The notes beneath the pieces were generated by a model, which was not told where the DNA came from, made no database searches, and worked only from the letters and a program-made list of their open reading frames with translations. A program made the position numbers and the translations under genes. A DNA stretch of 64,000 nt from NCBI GenBank assembly GCA_030428705.1, contig JAUIDI010000010.1, positions 49,500 to 113,499 of the forward strand, written 5' to 3'. The DNA comes from Bacteroidia bacterium. GTDB taxonomy: Bacteria > Bacteroidota > Bacteroidia > Flavobacteriales > Flavobacteriaceae. Numbering within the stretch: the stretch's first letter is position 1; the number at the start of each line of letters is the position of its first letter. This document shows positions 11,184 through 19,681 of the stretch, one piece after another.

Positions 11184-11987
11184 ATGAGGGAAATCCTAAG
11201 ACGATCGCTCACAGGTGCCGTATATATTGTTTTATTGCTCTCAGCGGTATTCTTGAATTCTGATGCGTTCGATTTTTTGTTCATGACCTTTGGCCTTGCA
11301 TGTCTTTATGAATATAAAAGATTGGTGGCCTTAAGAGGGTACCACATCTTCATAGCCTATCTTGCCTTATGGTGGATATTCATTTATTTGACCAACGACA
11401 AAGGGCTGATAAACTTGCTGATGTTCATCACGATTACTATTGACATCGCCCTTTTGTTCTACCTGTTCAAAAAAAAGGAAAGGCAATTCAATACAATGCA
11501 AAAGTTCATAATCGGACTTTTTTATATCGGGGGCGGATGTATTTTTCTGACAATGATTCCTTATAAGGATGACGATTTCGCCAAACTTCTCATTATGGGA
11601 ATCTTTATCTTAATCTGGGTAAACGATTCTTTTGCCTATATCGTCGGAAAGAGCGTGGGGCGTACAAAACTCTATCCTTCGATTTCTCCAAAAAAAACGG
11701 TTGAAGGAACAATCGGAGGGTTTATATTTGCAATGGGTGCCGCTTATCTGATGGGTATATACGAGCCTTTGATAAGTCCCGGCCAATGGATGATATTAGC
11801 TGCTGTGATCGTCGTATCAGGAAGTTTGGGCGACTTGTTGGAATCGAAGCTCAAACGATCTGCAGGCGTAAAGGACAGTGGCGCGATTTTACCGGGCCAT
11901 GGCGGAATGTTGGATCGGTTGGATAGCTTGGTATTTGCAGCACCATTTGCATACTTAACATTAACGATTTTTGCATATGTTTCATAG
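11184..11987 (+). CDS. cdsA: Phosphatidate cytidylyltransferase
   Basis: Multipass membrane protein; SPKKTVEGTIGG and KDSGAILPGHGGMLDRLDSL signature. Confidence 0.95.
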   Translation: MREILRRSLTGAVYIVLLLSAVFLNSDAFDFLFMTFGLACLYEYKRLVALRGYHIFIAYLALWWIFIYLTNDKGLINLLMFITITIDIALLFYLFKKKERQFNTMQKFIIGLFYIGGGCIFLTMIPYKDDDFAKLLIMGIFILIWVNDSFAYIVGKSVGRTKLYPSISPKKTVEGTIGGFIFAMGAAYLMGIYEPLISPGQWMILAAVIVVSGSLGDLLESKLKRSAGVKDSGAILPGHGGMLDRLDSLVFAAPFAYLTLTIFAYVS

Positions 11988-12651
11988 GGAGGGTCAAACA
12001 ATAATTTTGACGACTTTTTTTCTTGTAATTGCCACGGTCTTGATTTCACAGTTCTATGTGGATATCCCTTGGTTGAGATTGGCAATCCAAATTTTGGCTG
12101 TTCTCATATTGGTGCTGATCCTTCAGTTCTTTCGTAATCCGAAAAGGGTTCCTGTCAAAAGTTTTGATGAAGTACTAGCCCCGGTAGACGGTAAGGTAGT
12201 CGTTATCGAAGAGGTCGAGGACCCCGAATATTTTAAGGATAAAAGAATGCAAGTCTCCATTTTCATGTCGCCAGTGAACGTGCATGTAACAAGATATCCG
12301 GTTAGCGGAAGTATTAAATATTCCAAATATCATCCCGGTAAATATTTGGTGGCATGGCATCCTAAATCAAGTTTGGAAAACGAACGGACGACGGTGGTGG
12401 TCAATACGCCCAAGTTCGGCGATATACTGTACAGACAGATTGCAGGTGCAATGGCGAGACGTATCATAAACTATGCGGAAGAAGGGCAAAGCGTACAGCA
12501 GGGAGATGACGCGGGCTTTATAAAATTCGGCTCCAGGGTGGATCTTTTATTGCCATTGAATGCTGCCATTGCCGTTAAATTGAACCAGAAGGTGGTTGGT
12601 GCCAAAACCTGCATCGCAACGGTTATCGACAAAATGGGTGATGAAGAATGA
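11977..12651 (+). CDS. psd: Phosphatidylserine decarboxylase-family protein
   Basis: VLAPVDGKVVVIEEV, FMSPVNVHVTRYPVSG, FKIKFGSRVD-like FIKFGSRVDLLLP; start overlaps cdsA. Confidence 0.9.
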   Translation: MFHREGQTIILTTFFLVIATVLISQFYVDIPWLRLAIQILAVLILVLILQFFRNPKRVPVKSFDEVLAPVDGKVVVIEEVEDPEYFKDKRMQVSIFMSPVNVHVTRYPVSGSIKYSKYHPGKYLVAWHPKSSLENERTTVVVNTPKFGDILYRQIAGAMARRIINYAEEGQSVQQGDDAGFIKFGSRVDLLLPLNAAIAVKLNQKVVGAKTCIATVIDKMGDEE

Positions 12652-12901
12652 TAAACTACAATCCGATTTTGCCAAAGCGGTCGAATTTGTCAATAATTAT
12701 ACCGAACCGCTTCCGGCGGATTTACTGCTCAAGCTATATGCCTATTATAAGATAGCGAACAAAAACTTCAGCAACCCGGGGAGTGAAACACCGCTTATCA
12801 ACGCTTTTAAGGCCAATGCCCTTATACAGGCCAAGAATATCTCGAGAGAACAAGCCATGAAATCATACATTTCATTGGTCAAAAGGGAAATTCCTCAATG
12901 A
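12641..12901 (+). CDS. Acyl-CoA-binding protein
   Basis: FAKAVEFVNNY...LLKLYAYYKIANKNFSNPGSETPLI...AWI-type ACBP pattern. Confidence 0.8.
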   Translation: MKNDKLQSDFAKAVEFVNNYTEPLPADLLLKLYAYYKIANKNFSNPGSETPLINAFKANALIQAKNISREQAMKSYISLVKREIPQ

Positions 12902-12934
12902 TACTATTATCACAAAAATCAAACGTAACAAGTT

Positions 12935-13501
12935 CTAGTTTTTGTTTTTGATCATTTCGGCCAGTAATTTTTTAGCCCTCAACAATTTTACCTTCACATT
13001 GTTCATCGGCTCGTTGAGTTCTTGTGCAATGGCCGCATAGCTCATTTCGTTGAAATACCTCAAATTGATAACTTCTTGGTAATGGGGCTTTAATTTTTTT
13101 ATGTGCTGCAATAGCGCCGCCAAGTTCTGTTCGATAATCAATTGGTCTTCAGCGGATGGCGCGTCATCAAGTACCGATTTGATGGCCTCATCGTTACTAT
13201 CGGAACCCAATACGTTTCGCTTTCTTTTTCGAATCAGGTCGACGTGTATGTTTTTTGAAATAGCGATCAACCAAGTTTTGAACTCGTACCCTTCATCATA
13301 GGTGTCGATTTTATCAAAAGCTTTGGAAAAGGTCTGAATAGTGATGTCTTCGGCGTCATTTTCATTTTCGGTGCGCTTTAACTGAAAACCGTAAACATCG
13401 TTCCAAAAGGTATCCAAAAGCGCACTGAACGCAATTTGGTTTCCCTGTTTGGCTCTCAGTATGGTTTCTTTGATCTTTATACCCGACGTATTCAATTGCA
13501 A
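12935..13501 (-). CDS. RNA polymerase ECF-type sigma-70 factor
   Basis: DTYDEGYEFKTWLIAISKNIHVDLIRKRKR region 2 and MSYAAIAQELNEPMNNVKVKLLRAKKLL region 4. Confidence 0.9.
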   Translation of the reverse strand: MQLNTSGIKIKETILRAKQGNQIAFSALLDTFWNDVYGFQLKRTENENDAEDITIQTFSKAFDKIDTYDEGYEFKTWLIAISKNIHVDLIRKRKRNVLGSDSNDEAIKSVLDDAPSAEDQLIIEQNLAALLQHIKKLKPHYQEVINLRYFNEMSYAAIAQELNEPMNNVKVKLLRAKKLLAEMIKNKN

Positions 13502-13538
13502 TTATTGTAGCGTAAAGCAATTTAGGGGTGAAGCGGAA

Positions 13539-13748
13539 TCAATGCAATTCCGTTAATGATTCCCTTCGGCAATCCTGTTCGTCCGGCAATTTACCGCACA
13601 TGCCACAGGCTTCTCCTTCCTTATTCAAAAATGGACTTTGGCTCGCACATGTACCTGCGAATTTTCCATCTTTTTTTGACCATATTTTTATGGCGATTCC
13701 TGCAAATGCAACAGCCAAAAGTCCGATGGTCAGTAAAATCAATTTCAT
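13539..13748 (-). CDS. Small membrane-anchored Cys-containing protein of unknown function
   Basis: 69 aa, N-terminal TM helix, GKFAGTCASQSPFLNKEGEACGMCGKLP. Confidence 0.7.
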   Translation of the reverse strand: MKLILLTIGLLAVAFAGIAIKIWSKKDGKFAGTCASQSPFLNKEGEACGMCGKLPDEQDCRRESLTELH

Positions 13749-13780
13749 TCTCGGTAATTTTATGCAAAGTTACAAAAATA

Positions 13781-13812
13781 AAGCCCCGACATTAATGCCG
13801 GGGCCTTGTTTT
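13781..13812 (-). terminator. Hairpin downstream of the anti-sigma gene
   Basis: GCCCCGACAT-TAATGCCGGGGC inverted repeat, A-rich flank on + strand (U-tract on - transcript). Confidence 0.65.
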
Positions 13813-13828
13813 AAATGTTATAAGAAAG

Positions 13829-14587
13829 TCAATATTTGATATTGGCCACTATATTCTCGACCGTCGGAGTTTCGTTTCCGCCCTGGGGCTCGATCGTAAT
13901 ATACCCCACCGCATTTTCGGCATAAGGCAACGCCATTAATTTTTCTTGGCCGGCGGCTTCCTTGATTACCCCGAGGTTGACCATCTCGCCGTTCACTTCT
14001 GCCCACATCTGAAAAACCTGGCTTTCAGGCAAATTGGGCAGTTTACTAACGTTGATATAGGAAAGCTTTTTTACCGGATTGATATAGGCCACCGCCTTCA
14101 AATCTTTGGCCTTTTGGTTGCCTTTTACATTAAGCTTTCTAGTTTGGGGATTATTCAAAACGATAAATTGGTTTCGAACATCTTCCAATTGCTGCTTCAT
14201 ATTCTCTTTAAGATCCTTGATCTCATTGGTAACGATGGTATTCTGTTCTTGCAGATTTTGATTTTGGTCCCAAAAGAAATACGACGCACCGGCGAACATC
14301 AATGCCGCAAAACTAGCTGCAATAGCATATTTAAAGAACTTCTTTCTACCAGAGTTCTCGGCTTTGATTCTTGCAATAATCTTTTCCTTAAGACCTTCCG
14401 GGGTTTTCAAAGCATGCATTTTGGCAAACTCCTCTAAATTCTCTTGAAGTTCGTCAAAGGTTTCCCTTACTTCAGGATACATAGCAATGTATCGCTCACA
14501 TTGAAACTCTTCTTGCTTCGTCGCTGTACCCAAAAGATACTTCTCAAGCAAGTCGGAATCTAGAAATATTTTTATTTTTTCCTTCAT
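13829..14587 (-). CDS. Anti-sigma factor (RskA-like)
   Basis: Cytoplasmic N-terminus, single TM (FKYAIAASFAALMFAGASYFFW), RskA-like extracytoplasmic domain (QVFQMWAEVNGEMVNLGVI). Confidence 0.85.
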   Translation of the reverse strand: MKEKIKIFLDSDLLEKYLLGTATKQEEFQCERYIAMYPEVRETFDELQENLEEFAKMHALKTPEGLKEKIIARIKAENSGRKKFFKYAIAASFAALMFAGASYFFWDQNQNLQEQNTIVTNEIKDLKENMKQQLEDVRNQFIVLNNPQTRKLNVKGNQKAKDLKAVAYINPVKKLSYINVSKLPNLPESQVFQMWAEVNGEMVNLGVIKEAAGQEKLMALPYAENAVGYITIEPQGGNETPTVENIVANIKY

Positions 14588-15150
14588 TACGATAAAATTA
14601 AAAGTGCGAGTATAATCGTCGTCGGCCCATATACTTTTTTGAGTTCGCGCAAACCGATTTTCAACCTCGATTTTATGGTTCCCAAAGGAATATCCAGCTC
14701 TTCGCTGGCTTCCTGTTGGGTCATTCCTTGAAAAAATAGGGCTTCAAGTACTATTTGATACTTAGACTCTATCTTATCCAAGTTCTCGCGAACATCCATT
14801 AGTTCTGGCCTAATGCCCTCAACACCTAAATTATATACGTCGGAAACGTCCATTTGGATTTCCTTATCCGATTTCGTGTTGACACTTCTTAATTTGTCAA
14901 TAGCGGTATTCCGTGTAATACGAAAAAGCCAAGTGAACAATTTTGCCTTGGTAGGGTCGTACGAATCCGATTTTTTCCAGATTTTCACGAAACTTTCCTG
15001 CAAAACATCCTGTGCCAATTCTTCATCACGTACAACTTTGTTGGCGACCCCAAATAACGTATCGCCGTAGTTGTCGTACAAAAGGGAAATGGCTTTTTCA
15101 TTTCGCTCTTGAAGCAACTCTACTATGTGCTTTTCAAGAAGTGTGCTCAT
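14587..15150 (-). CDS. ECF RNA polymerase sigma factor
   Basis: AQDVLQESFVKIWKKSDSYDPTKAKLFTWLFRITRNTAIDKLRS; GMTQQEASEELDIPLGTIKSRLKIGLRELK. Confidence 0.93.
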   Translation of the reverse strand: MSTLLEKHIVELLQERNEKAISLLYDNYGDTLFGVANKVVRDEELAQDVLQESFVKIWKKSDSYDPTKAKLFTWLFRITRNTAIDKLRSVNTKSDKEIQMDVSDVYNLGVEGIRPELMDVRENLDKIESKYQIVLEALFFQGMTQQEASEELDIPLGTIKSRLKIGLRELKKVYGPTTIILALLILS

Positions 15151-15355
15151 ACCTCGTTCATGGGTTTTAAAAAATTGTTCGACAAAGCATCCAATTTCCT
15201 TTTTAAACCGTATATCCCTTAAACGCTAATTTATAAAATTGATTGTTATAGCTAGCGTTATCACAAAATTTTAATATAGATGTGCACTTGGTAACTGCAC
15301 ATTTAGTTTTTGGTTAGTTTGGTTTGGTATAACCCTCGGGGAACTTCTTCGGGGG

Positions 15356-16372
15356 TTATTTTATTATATTGACTTCCGGGGTAATTGCAATACCGAATCG
15401 CTGTTGGACCGCTTTCATGATCTTGGTCGCCAAATCCAATATTTCAAGCCCTGCAGCAGACCCGTAATTTACCAGCACCAAAGCTTGGTTCTTGTGTACA
15501 CCGGCGTCACCGAATCGCTTTCCTTTGAATCCGCATTGTTCGATCAGCCATCCGGCCGGAATCTTAAATTCGTTTTCGGAGACCTGATAATGTGGTGCCT
15601 GCGGATGATGTTTTATGAAGGTACGAAATTTAGAATCCGATATGACGGGGTTTTTAAAAAAACTGCCACTGTTGCCCAATTCTTTCGGGTCGGGCAATTT
15701 ACGCTTACGAATCGCAATAACGGCTTCCGACACGTCTTTTATGGTAGGATGGACAACAACGTTCTTTTTTAATTCTTCTTCGATAGAACCATACGAAGTA
15801 TTCAGCATATGGTTTTTCTTGGTCAGCCTTAAATTCACGGAAACAATAATATATTCTCCTTTTCCTTCATTTTTGAAATATGAATCGCGGTATCCGAATT
15901 TGCATTCTTCTTTTGTGAATGTTCTGATACTTAGGTTTTTTATCTCCAAAGCCTCACAACTCTCAAAAACATCCTTCAACTCAACACCATAGGCCCCTAT
16001 ATTCTGAATTGGCGCCGTACCTGTATTTCCGGGTATCAACGACATATTTTCTAGTCCACCATAACCCTGTTTAAGCGTCCAAAGTACCATTTCATGCCAA
16101 TTCTCACCGGCCATGACCTTAATGATCACCTTATCATCATCTTCGGAAATTACTTCGATTCCTTTTAAATTGATATGCAACACCAAAGCATCTATATCTC
16201 TGGTCAAGAGCATATTGCTTCCACCGCTTATAATAAATTTTCTGGGATATCCTTCAAGTTGAAAGGCATGCCTTAAGTCATCCAAAGTATTGATTTTACA
16301 GAAAAATCGGGCCTTTACATCAATACCGAAGGTATTATAAGACTTAAGCGATTTATTTTTCTGAACGGTCAT
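15356..16372 (-). CDS. murB: UDP-N-acetylmuramate dehydrogenase
   Basis: NTFGIDVKARFF, SGGSNMLLT, GNTGTAPIQNIGAYGVE, NSGSFFKNPV. Confidence 0.95.
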   Translation of the reverse strand: MTVQKNKSLKSYNTFGIDVKARFFCKINTLDDLRHAFQLEGYPRKFIISGGSNMLLTRDIDALVLHINLKGIEVISEDDDKVIIKVMAGENWHEMVLWTLKQGYGGLENMSLIPGNTGTAPIQNIGAYGVELKDVFESCEALEIKNLSIRTFTKEECKFGYRDSYFKNEGKGEYIIVSVNLRLTKKNHMLNTSYGSIEEELKKNVVVHPTIKDVSEAVIAIRKRKLPDPKELGNSGSFFKNPVISDSKFRTFIKHHPQAPHYQVSENEFKIPAGWLIEQCGFKGKRFGDAGVHKNQALVLVNYGSAAGLEILDLATKIMKAVQQRFGIAITPEVNIIK

Positions 16373-17562
16373 CAGCCTATATAACTTTTTAAGGCTTCTT
16401 TTAGTATGTTGACCGCTCGCTTTAGACTTTCTTTATCAAGTACGTAGGCGATTCGTATCTGGTTTTTGCCAAGTCCTTCCGTTGCATAAAATCCGGCGGC
16501 CGGAGCCACCATAACGGTTTCATTGTTCACCCTGAAATCTTCTAAAAGCCATTGCGCGAAATCGTCCGCATCGGCCAGAGGCAGTTCAACGATACAGTAG
16601 AAGGCACCCTGTGGCCTACCTATCTTCACTCCCTCTATCTTACCCAATTCTTCAATCAACATATTTCTTCGGGCAACATATTCTTCTTTTACCTCGTCAA
16701 AATAACTTTGAGGGGTTTCTAGTGCCGCCTCACTTGCAATTTGTGCATAGGTAGGCGGCGACAACCTTGCCTGAGCAAACTTAAGGGCTGTTTTGATTAC
16801 TTCTTTGTTTTTTGACACAAGACATCCGATCCGCGCACCGCACATGCTATAACGTTTCGAAACCGAGTCCACGATTATCGCATGTGATTCCAATCCCGGT
16901 TCCTGAAGGACCGAATAGTGCTCCTTGCCGTCATAAGTGAATTCGCGATAGACTTCATCGGCCACCAAAAACAGGTCGTGTTTTTTTACTATGGCCGCCA
17001 ATTTTTGTATTTCCTCTTTGCTATAAAGATACCCAGTGGGATTTCCAGGGTTACAGATTAAAATGGCCTTTGTTCGCGATGTTATGAGTTTTTCAAATTG
17101 TTCTATCGGCGGTAAGGCAAAATTGGTATCGATATGGGAGACAACAGGTACGACCTTGACACCCAAAGCTGTCGCAAATCCGTTATAATTGGCATAAAAC
17201 GGTTCAGGTATGATTATCTCGTCGCCAGTATCGGCAATACTTCCGATAGTAAATGAGAGTGCTTCCGAACCGCCCGTTGTTACAATGATATCAGATGCAT
17301 CGACCATGATATCATTTTTTTCATAGTACTTCGCGATTTTCTTGCGATACGTCTCGGAACCCTCCGTTCTACTATATTCAAGAACCTCGATAATATTGTT
17401 CTTGACCGCATCAAGGGCTATCTGTGGTGTTTTGATATCTGGCTGGCCAATATTCAAATGTATAACCTTGACGCCATTCTTTTTGGCCTGTTCCGCAAAG
17501 GGGACCAATTTTCTTATGGGCGATTCTGGCATTATCCGCCCCTTCTGCGATATCGTCGGCAT
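16372..17562 (-). CDS. PLP-dependent class I/II aminotransferase
   Basis: HLNIGQPDI, TTGGSEALSF, CNPGNPTGYLYS, SVSKRYSMCGARIGC. Confidence 0.92.
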   Translation of the reverse strand: MPTISQKGRIMPESPIRKLVPFAEQAKKNGVKVIHLNIGQPDIKTPQIALDAVKNNIIEVLEYSRTEGSETYRKKIAKYYEKNDIMVDASDIIVTTGGSEALSFTIGSIADTGDEIIIPEPFYANYNGFATALGVKVVPVVSHIDTNFALPPIEQFEKLITSRTKAILICNPGNPTGYLYSKEEIQKLAAIVKKHDLFLVADEVYREFTYDGKEHYSVLQEPGLESHAIIVDSVSKRYSMCGARIGCLVSKNKEVIKTALKFAQARLSPPTYAQIASEAALETPQSYFDEVKEEYVARRNMLIEELGKIEGVKIGRPQGAFYCIVELPLADADDFAQWLLEDFRVNNETVMVAPAAGFYATEGLGKNQIRIAYVLDKESLKRAVNILKEALKSYIG

Positions 17563-17641
17563 GTTGATTTATTTTAGGCAAAAATGAGAAAACCCATCGG
17601 ACAAAGCAATAAGCTTATGATTTAATTACTTAATCGAAATT

Positions 17642-19051
17642 ATGTTAATTAACGTCGGCCGTAATTCAAAAATACTTAACTTTAAGAAAGTCAATCCATT
17701 AAAAATTAGAAGGTTGAGGCGAATCATCCCTTTACTTTTATTTGTTTTTATGTGTTTTCCATTTTATGGAACGGCACAGGGGTTCTCATTACCCGAAGGG
17801 CAGCGGTTTCAAAAAGTGAAATTCAAGCTGATCAACAATTTGGTGATCATTCCGATTACGGTAAACGGCACAGAACTATCCTTTGTACTTGATTCGGGTG
17901 TGGGCAAACCGATACTCTTCAATTTGACCGATCAAGATTCAATCCAAATCAACAATGTATCGGAGATTACCATTAACGGATTGGGTGATGGCGAGCCTAT
18001 AAAAGCGCTGAGTTCCAAAGAGAATGATTTTAAATTGGGCAACATTCGAAATAGCAATGAAAAATTGTACGTTGTACTAGACAGCGAAATGAACTTTTCA
18101 CCAAGCTTGGGCATACCCGTTCATGGTATCATTGGATATGAACTATTCAGGGACTTTGTAGTGGATATCAACTATGCCAGTAGGGTTATAAAGTTTCACG
18201 ACCCTCAGCGATATCGATACAGGCCCGATAAGAAAAGTGAGACGTTACCGCTTCATGTCATACGTAAAAAGGCTTATGTCGATGGTGAGGTACAAATAAA
18301 GGGCAGTGACAACATACCCGTCAAAATGTTGCTCGACACGGGCAGTAGTGATGCAATTTGGCTGTTTGAAAACGAAAAAATCGATATTCCCGACAAAAAT
18401 TACGAAGACTATCTAGGAAAGGGCCTGAGCGGTGATATCTTCGGAAAACGCACCATGGTCAAGAGTATCAAAATAGGGGGGTTCATGCTTTACGATGCCA
18501 AAGCGGCATTTCCAGATATGAAAGCCTTCAATGATATTAAGAACCTTGGAGACCGAAATGGAAGTATGGGCGGGGAAGTTTTGAAACGGTTCAATATTAT
18601 CTTCGATTATCCCAATGGAAAAATAACACTGCGAAAAAACAACAATTTTAATAAGCCCTTCCATTACAATATGAGCGGCATCGCACTTCAGCATGACGGA
18701 CTCCGTTATATTTCAGAGCGTATTACTGATGCCAATGGTGTGGTCAACAATGACAAAAAATCGTTTGGAGACGTTCAAATACTTTTTGAGAATAGAACCA
18801 GGCTTAGTTTGGTTCCCGAAATCGTTGTTTCGGGCATACGCGCAGGTAGTCCGGCCGAAAGCGCAGGTCTTCAAGAAGGTGATGTAATTTTGGCGGTCAA
18901 CGGAAAAAGTGTACATCGTTTCAAACTACAGGAAATCATGCATATGCTCAACGAGCGTGAGGGCAAAAAAGTCAAGGTACTGATTGAGCGCTACAATTCC
19001 GACCTACTTTTTACCTTCGTACTTAAAAATGTGCTTAAAGAAAAACCCTGA
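17642..19051 (+). CDS. Secreted aspartyl (retropepsin-like) protease with C-terminal PDZ domain
   Basis: Two D[ST]G motifs (FVLDSGVGKPIL; MLLDTGSSDAIW) and PDZ VVSGIRAGSPAESAGLQEGDVILAVNGKSV. Confidence 0.82.
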   Translation: MLINVGRNSKILNFKKVNPLKIRRLRRIIPLLLFVFMCFPFYGTAQGFSLPEGQRFQKVKFKLINNLVIIPITVNGTELSFVLDSGVGKPILFNLTDQDSIQINNVSEITINGLGDGEPIKALSSKENDFKLGNIRNSNEKLYVVLDSEMNFSPSLGIPVHGIIGYELFRDFVVDINYASRVIKFHDPQRYRYRPDKKSETLPLHVIRKKAYVDGEVQIKGSDNIPVKMLLDTGSSDAIWLFENEKIDIPDKNYEDYLGKGLSGDIFGKRTMVKSIKIGGFMLYDAKAAFPDMKAFNDIKNLGDRNGSMGGEVLKRFNIIFDYPNGKITLRKNNNFNKPFHYNMSGIALQHDGLRYISERITDANGVVNNDKKSFGDVQILFENRTRLSLVPEIVVSGIRAGSPAESAGLQEGDVILAVNGKSVHRFKLQEIMHMLNEREGKKVKVLIERYNSDLLFTFVLKNVLKEKP

Positions 19052-19070
19052 CCAAAGGCCAGGGTTTTTT
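19041..19070. terminator. Bidirectional rho-independent terminator between convergent genes
   Basis: AAAAACCCTGACC-AAA-GGCCAGGGTTTTTT. Confidence 0.85.
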
Positions 19071-19095
19071 ATAACTATTAGTAATGCAGATTCGT

Positions 19096-19488
19096 CTATT
19101 TGGTGCCTTCAGCGGCCTTGATTTCACCTTTGATCTTTAAAACTTTGGTAGGTGTATCGGCATTTGATATGACCGTTATGGCCTTTCTTATCGGACCGAC
19201 TCTGTTTGTGTCATACTTTACTTGAATTTCTCCTTTCTTACCAGGTAGAATCGGTTCTTCAGGTTTTTTCGGGATCGTGCATCCACAACTTGAGCTGACC
19301 TTGCTGATTATCAAAGGGGCATCTCCTGTATTGGTAAATTCGAAAACACGTACACCATCGGCTCCTTTTTCGATTTCGCCATAATCGACCGTTTCGGTCT
19401 TGAATTCAATCTTTGCCTTCTTATCCTGAGCGGTAAGGTTAAAGGCCATTAGGCCCATAAATAATAGTAGTACTATTCTTTTCATCAT
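19096..19488 (-). CDS. DUF1573 domain secreted protein
   Basis: EFTNTGDAPLIISKVSSSCGCTIPKKPEEPILPGKKGEIQVKYDT. Confidence 0.88.
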   Translation of the reverse strand: MMKRIVLLLFMGLMAFNLTAQDKKAKIEFKTETVDYGEIEKGADGVRVFEFTNTGDAPLIISKVSSSCGCTIPKKPEEPILPGKKGEIQVKYDTNRVGPIRKAITVISNADTPTKVLKIKGEIKAAEGTK

Positions 19489-19681
19489 ATTTAATTTAGG
19501 GTTGGTTTCAAAAGTAAATCTTTTCAGATGAACCTCAAAATCCTTTTGTTATATACTAACGTTACTTATTTTTGTTTCGTATTCCTTTTTCGGCAAACGG
19601 TGTCCCAAATCGATAATTTAACATATCTTTTTGGGTCGTTTATATTTGCCGGCCAAGAATGAACAAAAATCGTTCCAAAAA

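Noticed and set aside
15331-15357. Rho-independent terminator after murB
   Set aside because: AACCCTCGGGG...CTTCGGGGGTT hairpin is imperfect and overlaps the stop codon; too weak to call firmly.
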